NCBI RefSeq assembly: GCF_013359865.1 | Contig: NZ_JABMCE010000079.1 | Location: forward strand, 45,736 to 109,735 | Length of the DNA stretch: 64,000 nucleotides | From: Curtobacterium pusillum | GTDB lineage: Bacteria > Actinomycetota > Actinomycetes > Actinomycetales > Microbacteriaceae | Direction of reading: 5' to 3' | In this document: positions 19,428-28,141 of the stretch, piece by piece | Layout of the letters: every line of letters starts with the position of its first letter | Numbering within the stretch: the first letter of the stretch is position 1 | Translations under genes and position numbers: made by a program | Notes under the pieces: generated by a model | Told to the model about the DNA's origin: nothing | Databases searched by the model: none | Seen by the model: only the letters and a program-made list of their open reading frames with translations

Positions 19428-20893
19428 GCGCGGTCATCACTCCAGGCTCGGCGCGGTCGATCGACGGACTCGCGCTGCTCCGCCCGGTCCGGACCGTCGC
19501 GGTCGTCCTCGGCCTCGTTTCGACGCTCGCACTGACGACGAACTGGATCTCCCAGCACCTCGTCGCCCCGCTGTTCTCCTACAGCGGCTTCACGTACGTG
19601 CCGGCCGACCCGCAGTCGATCCTGCTCGCCGTGCTCATGACGACCGGCGTCGCGCTGAGCCTGCCAGGCCGCATCACTCGGCCGTCCCATGTCGTCCTGT
19701 GGACGCTGTTCGTCGTGTGCGTGAGCCCGACGATGCTCATGAGCGTTTCGACGGGGTACCTCGACGCTCGGACCGCACTCCTCCTGACGGCCGCTGTCGG
19801 AAGCTCCTTCGCGCTGGTCTGCCTCGGAGTCCCCCGCTCCGCCGTCCGGACGCCGAAGAGTGCTGACGCGAGCGACACGCTCACCCTGGGCCGGTTCACG
19901 GTGACCCGGAGCCCGCTGACGTGGACGGTCTGCACCGTCTACTCTCTCCTCACGTACGGCATCATGGCTGCGACTGTGGGCGTCCACGTGCGCTTCCTCG
20001 CGCTCGACGACATCTACGACGTACGCGCCGACTACACCGCTGACGTCGGGACCGGCGGCACACTCGGCTACCTCCTCACCGGCCAGGCGTACGTGGTGAA
20101 CCCGCTCATCCTCGCGCGCGGACTGTTCCGTCGCCGGCCGTCGCTGATCGTCCTCGCGATCGTCGGACAGTTCCTGCTGTACTCGAGCACCGGGTTCAAG
20201 GCCGTGCTCTTCTCGTTCATCGCGGTGCTCGGCATGGCGGTGCTCTTCCGAGGTCGAGCGGTCCGCAGCTCGCTCCCGTTCCTCATCGCGCCGCTCACCA
20301 TCATGGTGGTGTCGGCCGCTGCGGACGAACTGCAGGGTGGGATCACCTGGACCTCCGTGTTCACTCGCCGGTTCATGCTCACTCCGGGGCTGCTCACGTC
20401 CGTCTACACGGACTACTTCAGCCAGAACCCGGTCGCGATGTACGGCTACTCGTTCCTCGACACCTGGGTCGACTACCCGTACGATCTCCCGCCGCCCAAG
20501 CGGATCGCGGACTACCTGATGCCGGGATCGACGGGCTACGCGAACGCCAACCTGTTCGCCGACGGCTTCGCGAACTTCGGCTGGATCGGCATCTTCGTCG
20601 CGGCCGGTGCGCTGTTCGTCTGGCTGCGCTGCGTCGACATCGCGACCCGGGGCCTCCCGATGCGTGTCGCAGCCATGGCCCTCGTGATGCCGAGCATCAT
20701 GCTGTCGAACACATCGATCTTCACCGCGATGCTCTCGCACGGCCTGCTGTTGGGCACGCTCGTCCTGCTGATCGCGCCGCGGACCGGGTGGGAACGCCGC
20801 GGCGTCGTGAAGAGCCGCACGGACGCGGAGACGCCGCACGTCCGTCGCCTTACCGACCTGCGCCGCCACGGGAAGCGTGCGCGGAGCGTCTGA
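19424..20893 (+). CDS. Probable O-antigen/exopolysaccharide polymerase (Wzy-like)
   Basis: A 489-residue polytopic membrane protein with roughly ten or more hydrophobic segments (for example TVAVVLGLVSTLALTTNWIS, LLLTAAVGSSFALVCLG, ILLAVLMTTGVALSLPG). A large periplasmic loop lies between residues 310 and 380 (TSVYTDYFSQNPVAMYGYSF, DYLMPGSTGYANANLFADGF). Wzy proteins have this topology and very low sequence identity, so the call rests on topology, the loop and context: it follows the glycosyltransferases, with a flippase convergent to it. It would join lipid-linked repeat units outside the membrane. GTG start at 19424 overlaps the previous stop. Confidence 0.75.
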   Translation: MSAVITPGSARSIDGLALLRPVRTVAVVLGLVSTLALTTNWISQHLVAPLFSYSGFTYVPADPQSILLAVLMTTGVALSLPGRITRPSHVVLWTLFVVCVSPTMLMSVSTGYLDARTALLLTAAVGSSFALVCLGVPRSAVRTPKSADASDTLTLGRFTVTRSPLTWTVCTVYSLLTYGIMAATVGVHVRFLALDDIYDVRADYTADVGTGGTLGYLLTGQAYVVNPLILARGLFRRRPSLIVLAIVGQFLLYSSTGFKAVLFSFIAVLGMAVLFRGRAVRSSLPFLIAPLTIMVVSAAADELQGGITWTSVFTRRFMLTPGLLTSVYTDYFSQNPVAMYGYSFLDTWVDYPYDLPPPKRIADYLMPGSTGYANANLFADGFANFGWIGIFVAAGALFVWLRCVDIATRGLPMRVAAMALVMPSIMLSNTSIFTAMLSHGLLLGTLVLLIAPRTGWERRGVVKSRTDAETPHVRRLTDLRRHGKRARSV

Positions 20894-21352
20894 TCCGCGG
20901 TCCCCCGATCCCGGCAGCCCAGGGGCGGCCGCACGAAGCGTCTCTCGTCACGTGGGCGGGCGCAGCTTCGATGTTGCGACCGCCCTGCGGACGCGGCTGA
21001 TCGGCTGCTTTCCGAATGTGACCCCGCAGGGATGCGGGCAACGCGCAAGCCGCCCGGGACGTGCCTCGGCCATCGCGATTATCCAGCGTCGCGTCGCGGT
21101 CGGAGGGTCACGCAGGCGGTCGCGCGTCGGAGTGCACTCACGTGGCCACCTGTGCGCGATGAGCCGCCACGTCAGCGAGGCGGTGACGTCCAGTCGGTCG
21201 CCGGCGTGCGTCAGGAACCACGCATAGCCGCCCGGAATGCGGACGGCCGCGAATGGCCTACCACCGAGTCCCACGATGCGGACGCGGTAGCAGCGACTCG
21301 ACGTGCCCAGTCGATCGGATCCGCTCCCGTCGGCGACGACCAGCGGCGGCGT
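20894..21352. other. 459-bp gap between convergent polymerase and flippase genes; possible gene remnant
   Basis: No terminator hairpin or complete gene is evident. On the minus strand the flippase frame stays open after its stop, through to 20948. Its first part reads like protein (GLGGRPFAAVRIPGGYAW, then FLTHAGDRLDVTASLTWRLI) and then becomes arginine-rich noise. No convincing start or ribosome site. It may be the tail of a decayed exopolysaccharide gene. Confidence 0.3.
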
Positions 21353-22648
21353 TCACACGGAAAGCGTCTCCTGCGCGCCGGCGGGGATGTCCGAGGCTGC
21401 CGGGGTGGCGCGCCGCACTGCGGTGAACACCAGTACCAGGACAGTGCCGTAGGCGAGGATCATCGCGGCTGCGAGCGCCGTCACGGCGACCATCGGTTCG
21501 TAGCTGACGAGTGTCGCAAGCAACACGGAGCCCGACGTCAGGACGAGACGCCCGACGTCCCAGCCGAGTTGCAACGTCTGCCGACCGAGCAGTGACAGCA
21601 GCTGTGTCACTGGCGAGGCGACGACCTGCAACGCGAAAGCCGGTGCGAGCACTTGGGCGTACTTCCCCGCGTCGGCCCACTGTTCACCGAACACGGTGGT
21701 GAACGTGGGCGGTGCGAGTCCGACGACGAGGAGCGCCGCGACCAGCGCGCCGAGTGCAGATCGTACGACCGTCCGGCGAACGAGCGTCGCCAGTGGCGCC
21801 CCGGTACGGATCCGGTGCCCCATCGCACCGGCCGACCACTGCGCCACCGCATCGGCGATCATCCCCACGGGAGCGCCGAGTACCCGCATCGTGAGTGCGA
21901 CGAACCCGGCCGCGGTGCTTCCGAGGGACATCGCCAGGATGATGCTCGGTGCCTGCTGGCCGAGCACGTTCACCGCGGCGGACCATGGAGTCACGAGCAG
22001 GAAGCGACGGTGGTCCCGAAGCGTCGTCGCGAGCCGGACCGAGTGTTCCTCCGGCACCGGCCGCGACGCCCCTCGAACGAGACCGAGCACTCCGGCCAAG
22101 CGTCCGGCCAGGAGGCCGCCCAGGAGACCGATCGGACCGAGCGGGGCGAGCAGGACGTTGCACAGCGACTGCGAAGCGCCCTGCAGGCCGTTCCGGACCG
22201 CGATCGATCGGTAGCGACGCTGTCGGGTGATCGCGGCCGAGAAGATCCGTTGCAGGCTGATGGCGAACGAGGTGGACGGGAAGAGCCACCAGAGCTCGCC
22301 GAGCGACGGCGCCGCGAAGAGATCGGCGAGCCACGCTCGGCCGGCCCAGACGACGACGCCCATCAACAGGGCGATCAAGGCGGCGCCCGTAGCGCCGACC
22401 CTGATCAGATGCCGGACCGCACCGCTCGTCCGAGCGACGATCACCGCACGGTCGACTCCGAACGTCGCGAAGGCTCCGACGACCGACGACACCGCGGTCA
22501 GTACCGCGAGCGCTCCGAAGTCCGACGGACCGTACATCCGCGTCAGGAGCGGTGAGATGGCGATGACGAGGCCTTGGCCGCTGACCGTGCCGATGAGGAT
22601 CGTGCCCACGGCGGGCATGCGTCGTCTCTGCCGAGTCCCCTCGCCCAT
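21353..22648 (-). CDS. Oligosaccharide flippase, Wzx-like (MOP superfamily)
   Basis: A 431-residue membrane protein of the polysaccharide exporter family. ATG at 22648 is preferred because GGAGG lies 8 bases upstream; a TTG at 22675 is the alternative. The N-terminus GTILIGTVSGQGLVIAISPL then LLTRMYGPSDFGALAVLTAV is the classic Wzx opening. About a dozen hydrophobic segments follow, and the later APVGMIADAVAQ and FGEQWADAGKYAQVLAPAFA are family-like. It flips undecaprenyl-linked repeat units to the outer face for Wzy. On the opposite strand from the polymerase operon, downstream of a glycosyltransferase gene. Confidence 0.88.
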   Translation of the reverse strand: MGEGTRQRRRMPAVGTILIGTVSGQGLVIAISPLLTRMYGPSDFGALAVLTAVSSVVGAFATFGVDRAVIVARTSGAVRHLIRVGATGAALIALLMGVVVWAGRAWLADLFAAPSLGELWWLFPSTSFAISLQRIFSAAITRQRRYRSIAVRNGLQGASQSLCNVLLAPLGPIGLLGGLLAGRLAGVLGLVRGASRPVPEEHSVRLATTLRDHRRFLLVTPWSAAVNVLGQQAPSIILAMSLGSTAAGFVALTMRVLGAPVGMIADAVAQWSAGAMGHRIRTGAPLATLVRRTVVRSALGALVAALLVVGLAPPTFTTVFGEQWADAGKYAQVLAPAFALQVVASPVTQLLSLLGRQTLQLGWDVGRLVLTSGSVLLATLVSYEPMVAVTALAAAMILAYGTVLVLVFTAVRRATPAASDIPAGAQETLSV

Positions 22649-22712
22649 ACGGATGCCCTCCAGCACTGTCCTCAAGCCAAAATAAGAATATCACATTCTA
22701 GTAGTATTCCGG
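22649..22712 (-). promoter_or_regulatory. AT-rich island between glycosyltransferase and flippase genes
   Basis: Contains AGAATATCACATTCTAGTAG on the plus strand; GAATRTGATATTC is a loose palindrome. It may hold a promoter for the flippase, or simply be a spacer. No clear -35 or -10 pair. Confidence 0.3.
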
Positions 22713-23872
22713 AAGACAGCCGGGTCGGGCAGGCCGAGCACGCGGTACACAGCGACGAGTCGTCGCTGCTCGTACTCCCAGCGAAACCGTTCACGGACCG
22801 CGGCCCGACCTGCCGTCGCGTGTTGGTCGAGGAGCACCGGGTCGCTTGCGTACGACCGGAGCGCACGCGTGATCGCCTCCGGGTCTCCCGGCGGCACCCA
22901 GGTGACGCATTCCACACCCGAGAGCAACCGTCGCCAGAACGGGATGTCCGTCGCGATGACCGCGAGCCCCGCAGCCATGTACTCGAACAGCTTGGTCGGG
23001 ATGGATGTCGAGTAGGCCGGTGTCGGCAGCAGCGGAACGAGACCGACGCGGCAGTCGAGCAGGAGGTCCCGCGCGGCACCGGGATCGAGCACGCCCCGAT
23101 GGTCGACGGCACCCCGGTCGACCAACGCGTCGAACCGTTGCCGATCAACGGCGCCGTCGATGGGCCCGGCCGTCACCAGGTCCCACCCCGGAGCCTGCGC
23201 CCGGCTCGCAGCGACGGCGCACAGCACCTCGAGCCCGCGGTCACGGCTCATCGCGCCGAGGTACACCGCGCGCATCGCACGCGCACCGACGTCGGCAGCC
23301 GTGTCGTCACCGATGCGGATCCGTGGCAGGTTGCGCACCACGGTGGTCCGACGCGGGTCGAAACGACGTGCGATGTCCGGAGTCGCGGCGACGACGACAG
23401 ACGCACGTCCCGCGAGGATGACTGCACCCCATGCAAGCAGACGGAAGAGCGAGCGTGCGACCGGGCGGAGGTACTCCTTGCCGAGGACCTGGGCGGGAAG
23501 GTCCTCATGCGCGTCGTACACCACCTTGCGCCCGAGGAGCGCGAGCAGCGGAAGGGCCCAGAGGAGTTCTGGGTCGTGCAAGTGCACGACCCGTGCTCGC
23601 GATGAGATCGCCCCATGGATCGCCTCGGCAGTGGACACGCTCATTCGAGCGATCCGCCTTCGCCGACGGAGCCGACGGACGTACACCCCCGTCACCGGGT
23701 CCGGATCGGACCAGTCTCCGTCACTCACGTCCTCGGTCGAGACGGCGACGAGCGCAGTGCGGTAGCCGAACGCGGCTGCGGTCGCGGCGGCTCGGAGGTG
23801 TACTCGGTTGTCCGTCCACGGGTGCGCGCTCGACACGTGGACGATGTCGAAGGGCCGGGGTTTGCAGTGCAT
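22691..23872 (-). CDS. Glycosyltransferase (GT4-like), paralogue of 18297-19427
   Basis: A 393-residue GT-B transferase. The opening DIVHVSSAHPWTDNRVHLRA is nearly identical to its paralogue on the other strand. It shares VVHLHDPELLWALPLLALLG, VVYDAHEDLPAQVLGKEYL, LGAMSRDRGLEVLCAV and PTKLFEYMAAGLAVIATDIP followed by FWRRLLSGVECVTWVP. The spacing and order of all motifs match, so the two arose by duplication within the cluster or were acquired together. Donor unknown. ATG at 23872; 41 bp after the nucleotide-sugar dehydrogenase stop, and likely in its transcript or started from the ACATGT-bearing stretch at 23,912-23,930. Confidence 0.85.
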   Translation of the reverse strand: MHCKPRPFDIVHVSSAHPWTDNRVHLRAAATAAAFGYRTALVAVSTEDVSDGDWSDPDPVTGVYVRRLRRRRRIARMSVSTAEAIHGAISSRARVVHLHDPELLWALPLLALLGRKVVYDAHEDLPAQVLGKEYLRPVARSLFRLLAWGAVILAGRASVVVAATPDIARRFDPRRTTVVRNLPRIRIGDDTAADVGARAMRAVYLGAMSRDRGLEVLCAVAASRAQAPGWDLVTAGPIDGAVDRQRFDALVDRGAVDHRGVLDPGAARDLLLDCRVGLVPLLPTPAYSTSIPTKLFEYMAAGLAVIATDIPFWRRLLSGVECVTWVPPGDPEAITRALRSYASDPVLLDQHATAGRAAVRERFRWEYEQRRLVAVYRVLGLPDPAVFRNTTRM

Positions 23873-23913
23873 GTACCGACGCTATGCACCGCGAGCCCCG
23901 GCCCTGAAGTTGT

Positions 23914-25218
23914 TCACATGTTGCATTCCGCCGGTGCGCCGATCGCGACCACGGTGCAGGTGGGCCAACGCGACGCATCGAGGATGCGACGGCCGTCCAC
24001 CACGGTCCGTACGCCGGGCAGGTCACCTTCGTGCGCCTGGGCGTACTCGGCGTGGTCCGCTTGGACGACCGCCGCGTCGACGGGGTCCCCCGCCCGGGCC
24101 GCGGTGAACCCCAGCTGCTCGAGCTCCTCCGCGGAGTACATCGGATCCGAGACGGTCACGAGCGCACCGCGGGAACGGAGGGCCTCGACCGTGCCGAACA
24201 CGCCCGAGAACGCGGTTTCCTTCACACCGCCTCGGTACGCCGCTCCCAGCACGACGACCCGCTGACCGCGGAGGTCGCCGTGCAGCCGCTCGAGCAGGTC
24301 GACGGCGTGCGCGGGCATCGCGGCATTCCGGCTCCGCGCAGCCCGGACAACCGTCGCGTCGGGGTCGTTCCACAGGTAGAGCTGGGGGTAGACGGGGATG
24401 CAGTGCCCTCCGACGGCGATGCCGGGCTGGTGGATGTGGCTGTAGGGCTGGGAGTTGCACGCTTCGATGACCTTGGCGACGTCGATGCCGGACGTGCCCG
24501 CGAACACCGCGAACTCGTTGGCAAGCGCGATGTTCACGTCTCGGTAGGTCGTCTCGGCCAGCTTCGCCATCTCAGCCGCTTCTGCGGTGCCGAGGTCCCA
24601 CACCCCGTTCGGCCTCGGGAGGTCGGGGCGCTCGTCGAACTGGAGCACGGACTCGTAGAAGCCGCGCGCGAGCTCGGAGCCCCGTGCGGAGAGCGCACCG
24701 ATGAGCTTCGGGTACCGACGGAGGTCCGCGAACACCCGGCCCGTGAGCACGCGCTCCGGCGAGAACGCGACGTGGAAGTCACGCCCTTCGACGAGACCGG
24801 AACCCGCCTCGAGACGAGGAGCCCACCGGTCGCGGGTGGTGCCGACGGGAAGGGTGGTCTCGTACGCGACAAGAGTTCCGGGGCGCAGGTGCGCCGCGAT
24901 CGCGTCGGTGGCAGAGTCCATCCACCCGAAGTCCGGCGTGCCGTCCTGCCCGACGAACAGCGGGACGACCACCACGACCACGTCCGCTGAGGGGATGGCG
25001 TCGGACGCATCGATCGTCGCACGGAGGCGACCTGCGGGCACGACCTCGCCAAGTCCGGCAGCCAGGTCGTGCTCGCCGGGAAACGGCTCGATCGCCGCGT
25101 TGACCGACTCGACGACGGCCGGGGCCACGTCGAGTCCGATCACGTTGGCGCCCGAGCGGGCGTACTGCACGGCGAGGGGAAGACCGATCTTGCCGAGTCC
25201 GACGACGACGACGTTCAT
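23914..25218 (-). CDS. UDP-N-acetylglucosamine 6-dehydrogenase (WbpA-like)
   Basis: A 434-residue nucleotide-sugar dehydrogenase. The NAD site is VVVVGLGKIGLPLAVQYA at residues 3 to 20. The central helix carries AEMAKLAETTYRDVNIALAN with the conserved Lys. The catalytic cysteine is in GIAVGGHCIPVYPQL near residue 275. The UDP-binding C-terminal domain has VVVLGAAYRGGVKETAFSG. The family oxidises the C6 of UDP-GlcNAc, UDP-ManNAc or UDP-Glc to the acid in two steps. The GGHCIPVYP form plus WbpB-, WbpE- and WbpD-like neighbours favour UDP-GlcNAc as substrate. Last of four sugar genes in order; separated by 60 bp from the oxidoreductase gene. Confidence 0.85.
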   Translation of the reverse strand: MNVVVVGLGKIGLPLAVQYARSGANVIGLDVAPAVVESVNAAIEPFPGEHDLAAGLGEVVPAGRLRATIDASDAIPSADVVVVVVPLFVGQDGTPDFGWMDSATDAIAAHLRPGTLVAYETTLPVGTTRDRWAPRLEAGSGLVEGRDFHVAFSPERVLTGRVFADLRRYPKLIGALSARGSELARGFYESVLQFDERPDLPRPNGVWDLGTAEAAEMAKLAETTYRDVNIALANEFAVFAGTSGIDVAKVIEACNSQPYSHIHQPGIAVGGHCIPVYPQLYLWNDPDATVVRAARSRNAAMPAHAVDLLERLHGDLRGQRVVVLGAAYRGGVKETAFSGVFGTVEALRSRGALVTVSDPMYSAEELEQLGFTAARAGDPVDAAVVQADHAEYAQAHEGDLPGVRTVVDGRRILDASRWPTCTVVAIGAPAECNM

Positions 25219-25256
25219 GATGTGCTGCTCTCTCCGGCGCAGGGGCCGGCGGGTTG

Positions 25257-25277
25257 ACGGGTACGGGTACGGGTACG
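25257..25277 (+). repeat. Hexanucleotide tandem repeat (ACGGGT)3.5
   Basis: Three and a half copies of ACGGGT lie in the 60-bp spacer 39 bp upstream of the dehydrogenase start. A slippage-prone site close to the gene; no regulatory effect can be shown. Confidence 0.7.
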
Positions 25278-25278
25278 T

Positions 25279-26286
25279 TCAGTGGGTGGGTGTCGCGAGT
25301 GCGACCGAGGTGCGCGTCTGCGCCGAGCGGATCACCGCGTCGGCGACCGCGACCGTGCGCATGCCGTCGGCGAGGGTGACGATGTCGGTGCCGCGGCCGA
25401 GGACGGCGTCGCGGAAGGCCTCGTGCTCGACGAGGAGCGGCTCGCGCTTCGGGATGGCGAACCGTGTGCTCGCGCCCTCGGCAACGCCGCGGAACGCAGC
25501 GACCTGGTCCCAGGTCGTGGCCACGGTGCCGTTCTCGTGGAAGGTGAGGTCGGCGTTGAGCGTGTCCGCGACGAACGCACCGCGCTCGCCGGTCACCACG
25601 AACAGACGCTCCTTGAACGGCGTGAGCCAGTTGACGAGGTGGGAGGTGACGGTGCCGTCGGCGAGCTGCCCCGTCACCGTGACGAGGTCCTCGTGGGGTC
25701 GACCGCTCTTCGTGCAGGCGAGTGCGCCGACGTGCACGAACGGCGACCGGGCGATCCACGCCGTCGCGTCGATGTCGTGCGTCGCGAGGTCCTTCACGAC
25801 TCCGACGTCCGCGATCCGCGCCGGGAACGGGCCCTGCCGGCGGGTCGCGATCTGGAAGACCTCGCCGAGCTCACCCGCGTCGAGTCGCGTGCGGAGTGCC
25901 TGCAGAGCAGGGTTGTACCGCTCGATGTGTCCGACCGCACCGACGAGCCCTGCCGCGTCGAACGCCGACACGAGCCGCGCCGCTGCCGATTCGTCGACCG
26001 CGACCGGCTTCTCGATGAGTGCGTGGACGCCCGCCGCGGCGAGTTCGAGGCCCACCGACTCGTGGAAGGCGGTGGGCACTGCGACGACCGCGATGTCGAT
26101 GCCGATCTCGAGGAGCTCCTGCACGGATCCGACGACGGGGACGCCGTTCGCCACACCGTGCTGGTCGCCCATCGCGTCCGCGAGAGCGACGAGTTCGACG
26201 CCCTCGACCGCGCGGAGCACGCGAGCGTGGTGCCGGCCCATCATCCCGAGACCGATCACTCCGGCTCGCAGCACGACCGCGTTCAT
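25279..26286 (-). CDS. Gfo/Idh/MocA oxidoreductase, UDP-GlcNAcA 3-dehydrogenase (WbpB-like)
   Basis: A 335-residue oxidoreductase. The Rossmann motif is AGVIGLGMMGRHHARVL at residues 8 to 24. EKPVAVDE near residue 93 carries the conserved Lys of the EKP motif. The C-terminal sheet domain has VGVVKDLATHDIDATAW with the catalytic-type Asp/His pair, as in WbpB and WlbA. WbpB oxidises the 3-hydroxyl of UDP-GlcNAc uronate so that WbpE can aminate it. Its start overlaps the aminotransferase stop (ATGA), which supports the pairing. The specific substrate is inferred from neighbours. Confidence 0.85.
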   Translation of the reverse strand: MNAVVLRAGVIGLGMMGRHHARVLRAVEGVELVALADAMGDQHGVANGVPVVGSVQELLEIGIDIAVVAVPTAFHESVGLELAAAGVHALIEKPVAVDESAAARLVSAFDAAGLVGAVGHIERYNPALQALRTRLDAGELGEVFQIATRRQGPFPARIADVGVVKDLATHDIDATAWIARSPFVHVGALACTKSGRPHEDLVTVTGQLADGTVTSHLVNWLTPFKERLFVVTGERGAFVADTLNADLTFHENGTVATTWDQVAAFRGVAEGASTRFAIPKREPLLVEHEAFRDAVLGRGTDIVTLADGMRTVAVADAVIRSAQTRTSVALATPTH

Positions 26287-27404
26287 CGTCCGGCTCCCGC
26301 GAGGGTGTTGACGCCCTCGACGATGCGGTCGAGCTGGGCGAGGGTGAGGGTGGGGTACACGGGCAGGGCGAGGACCTCGCCCGCGGCACGCTCCGTCTCG
26401 GGCAGGTCGAGCTCGAGTCCGAACGAGGGCAGGCGGTGCACCGGCGTCGGGTAGTAGACCCCGGACCCGACCGCGAACTCGGCACGGAGCGCCTCGGCGA
26501 AGCCGTCCCGGTCCTCGGGGACGCGGACGACGAACTGGTGGAACACGTGCTCCGCCGCCGCGTGCACCGTCGGCGTGACCACGCCACGGAGTTCACGGGT
26601 GAGGTACGCGGCGTTCGCCTGACGCTGCGCCGTCCAGCTGAGCACCTTGCCCAGCTGCACGCGACCGATCGCGGCGTGGATGTCGGACATGCGAGCGTTG
26701 AAGCCGATGACCTCGTTCGCGTATCGCTGCTCCATCCCCTGGTTCCGGAGCAGGCGGAGCGTCCGGTCGACCCCGGCAGAGGCCGTCGAGATCATCCCAC
26801 CTTCGCCCGCCGTCATGTTCTTCGTCGGGTAGAGGCTGAACGCCGCAGCGTCGGACGTGCTGCCGACGCGAGCGCCGGCCCACCGGGCACCGTGCGCCTG
26901 CGCGGCGTCCTCGATCACGAGCAGCCCGTGCTCGGCGGCGATGGCCGACAGCGCGGTCATGTCCGCAGGGTGCCCGTAGAGGTGCACCGGCATGAGCGCG
27001 CGGGTGGCCGGGGTGACCGCCCGGCGGACGGCCGCGGGGTCCACGCAGTACGTGATCGGGTCGATGTCGACGAACACCGGCGTCGCGCCGACCAACCGCA
27101 CGGCGTTCGCGGTCGCGGCGAAGGTGAAGGACGGGACGATGACCTCGTCCCCGGGGCCGACCCCGAGTGCGACGAGTGCCAGGTGCAGAGCGGCGGTCCC
27201 GCTGTTCACCGCGACGACCGGACGGCCGTCGACGAGGACGTCGCCGAACTCGTGCTCGAACGCCGCGACCTCGGGCCCCTGGGCGAGCCCCCCGCTGGCG
27301 AGGACGGCGTCGACCGCGCGGCGCTCGTCCTGCCCGATGAGCGGCTTGGCTGCGGGGATGAGCTCGAGCTCCGGGTGAGTGGTCTCGGTGGTCTGCGTGG
27401 TCAT
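26283..27404 (-). CDS. DegT/DnrJ/EryC1/StrS-family sugar aminotransferase (WbpE-like)
   Basis: A 373-residue PLP enzyme of fold type I. Early marks are IPAAKPLIGQDERRAVDAVL and GLAQGPEVAAFE. The cofactor-binding Asp is in LLVIEDAAQAHGARW, and the Schiff-base Lys in SLYPTKNMTAGEGG. NQGMEQRYANEVIGFNARMS matches the WbpE/ArnB substrate region. In the Wbp route it transfers an amino group from glutamate to the 3-keto sugar made by WbpB. Overlaps both neighbours by 4 bp (ATGA), so the three proteins are produced together. Confidence 0.9.
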   Translation of the reverse strand: MTTQTTETTHPELELIPAAKPLIGQDERRAVDAVLASGGLAQGPEVAAFEHEFGDVLVDGRPVVAVNSGTAALHLALVALGVGPGDEVIVPSFTFAATANAVRLVGATPVFVDIDPITYCVDPAAVRRAVTPATRALMPVHLYGHPADMTALSAIAAEHGLLVIEDAAQAHGARWAGARVGSTSDAAAFSLYPTKNMTAGEGGMISTASAGVDRTLRLLRNQGMEQRYANEVIGFNARMSDIHAAIGRVQLGKVLSWTAQRQANAAYLTRELRGVVTPTVHAAAEHVFHQFVVRVPEDRDGFAEALRAEFAVGSGVYYPTPVHRLPSFGLELDLPETERAAGEVLALPVYPTLTLAQLDRIVEGVNTLAGAGR

Positions 27405-28024
27405 CGGGTCACCTCGATCTGGTCGCCGGCCTCGGTGAGCCGGAAGCGGTCGCCCGTGTCAGGGCAGGTCAGTGCGTCGCCGTCCATCCGGACGAGACGG
27501 GCGCCGGTTCGTCCGACCCAGCCGACCCGGCGGGCCGGGACGCCGGCGACGAGCGCGTGGTCCGGTACATCGCGGGTGACCACTGCACCGGCGGCGACCA
27601 TCGCCCACCGGCCGATGCGCACCGGGGCGACACAGGTCGCGCCGGCACCGATCGAGGCGCCCTCTTCCACGATCACCGGAGCGGGCTTCCAGTCCGTGGT
27701 CCCCTTCACGGTGCCGTCCGGGTTGACGGCGCGTGGGACGTTGTCGTTGGTGAGGATCGCCCCGGGTCCGACGAAGACCCCGGCACCGATGACGGCGGGA
27801 CCGTAGACGAGTGCGGCGTTCTGGATCTTGCATCGCCGCCCGACGGCGACGCCGGCGCCGATCGTGACGCCGCGACCGACGAGCGTCTCCGGGCCGACGA
27901 CCGCGTCGGCTTCGACGTGCGAGCCGTCCCAGACGCGCACCCCGGCGGCGAGGGTGGCGCTCGATGCGACCACGGCCGCAGGCGACACGAAGGCGTCCTG
28001 GTTCGGTTTGGGATTCGAGGGCAT
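27401..28024 (-). CDS. Left-handed beta-helix N-acetyltransferase (WbpD-like)
   Basis: A 207-residue hexapeptide-repeat acyltransferase. Isoleucine-patch turns run from residue 14 (VSPAAVVASSATLAAGVRVW, VVGPETLVGRGVTIGAGVAV, VIGAGVFVGPGAILTNDNVP). NDNVPRAVNPDG and VIVEEGASIGAGATCVAPVR match WbpD/WlbB. Residues 185 to 207 form a small C-terminal tail. WbpD acetylates the 3-amino group to give UDP-2,3-diacetamido-2,3-dideoxyglucuronate. First gene of the leftward sugar operon; ATG at 28024 follows ACAGGAG. A strong AT-rich promoter lies just upstream. Confidence 0.88.
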   Translation of the reverse strand: MPSNPKPNQDAFVSPAAVVASSATLAAGVRVWDGSHVEADAVVGPETLVGRGVTIGAGVAVGRRCKIQNAALVYGPAVIGAGVFVGPGAILTNDNVPRAVNPDGTVKGTTDWKPAPVIVEEGASIGAGATCVAPVRIGRWAMVAAGAVVTRDVPDHALVAGVPARRVGWVGRTGARLVRMDGDALTCPDTGDRFRLTEAGDQIEVTR

Positions 28025-28065
28025 GTGATGCTCCTGTCTGATCGCGGGTCATCCGCTGCCGTCTC

Positions 28066-28094
28066 AGATTACATATTGACGTTTGAAATATCAA
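28066..28094 (-). promoter_or_regulatory. Promoter of the WbpD-E-B-A-like sugar operon
   Basis: Minus strand: TTGATA (28094-28089), a 17-base spacer and TAATCT (28071-28066), about 41 bases before the start. CAATATG directly precedes the -10. The island is AT-rich compared with both flanking genes. Confidence 0.6.
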
Positions 28095-28141
28095 GCGTTG
28101 GCATTACAACTGCAAGGGCAACGCTCCGCTAAGGTCGGACC

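Noticed and set aside
25257..25277. Phase-variation switch by the (ACGGGT) repeat
   Set aside because: Only 3.5 copies and outside the coding frame; kept as a repeat but not claimed as a switch.
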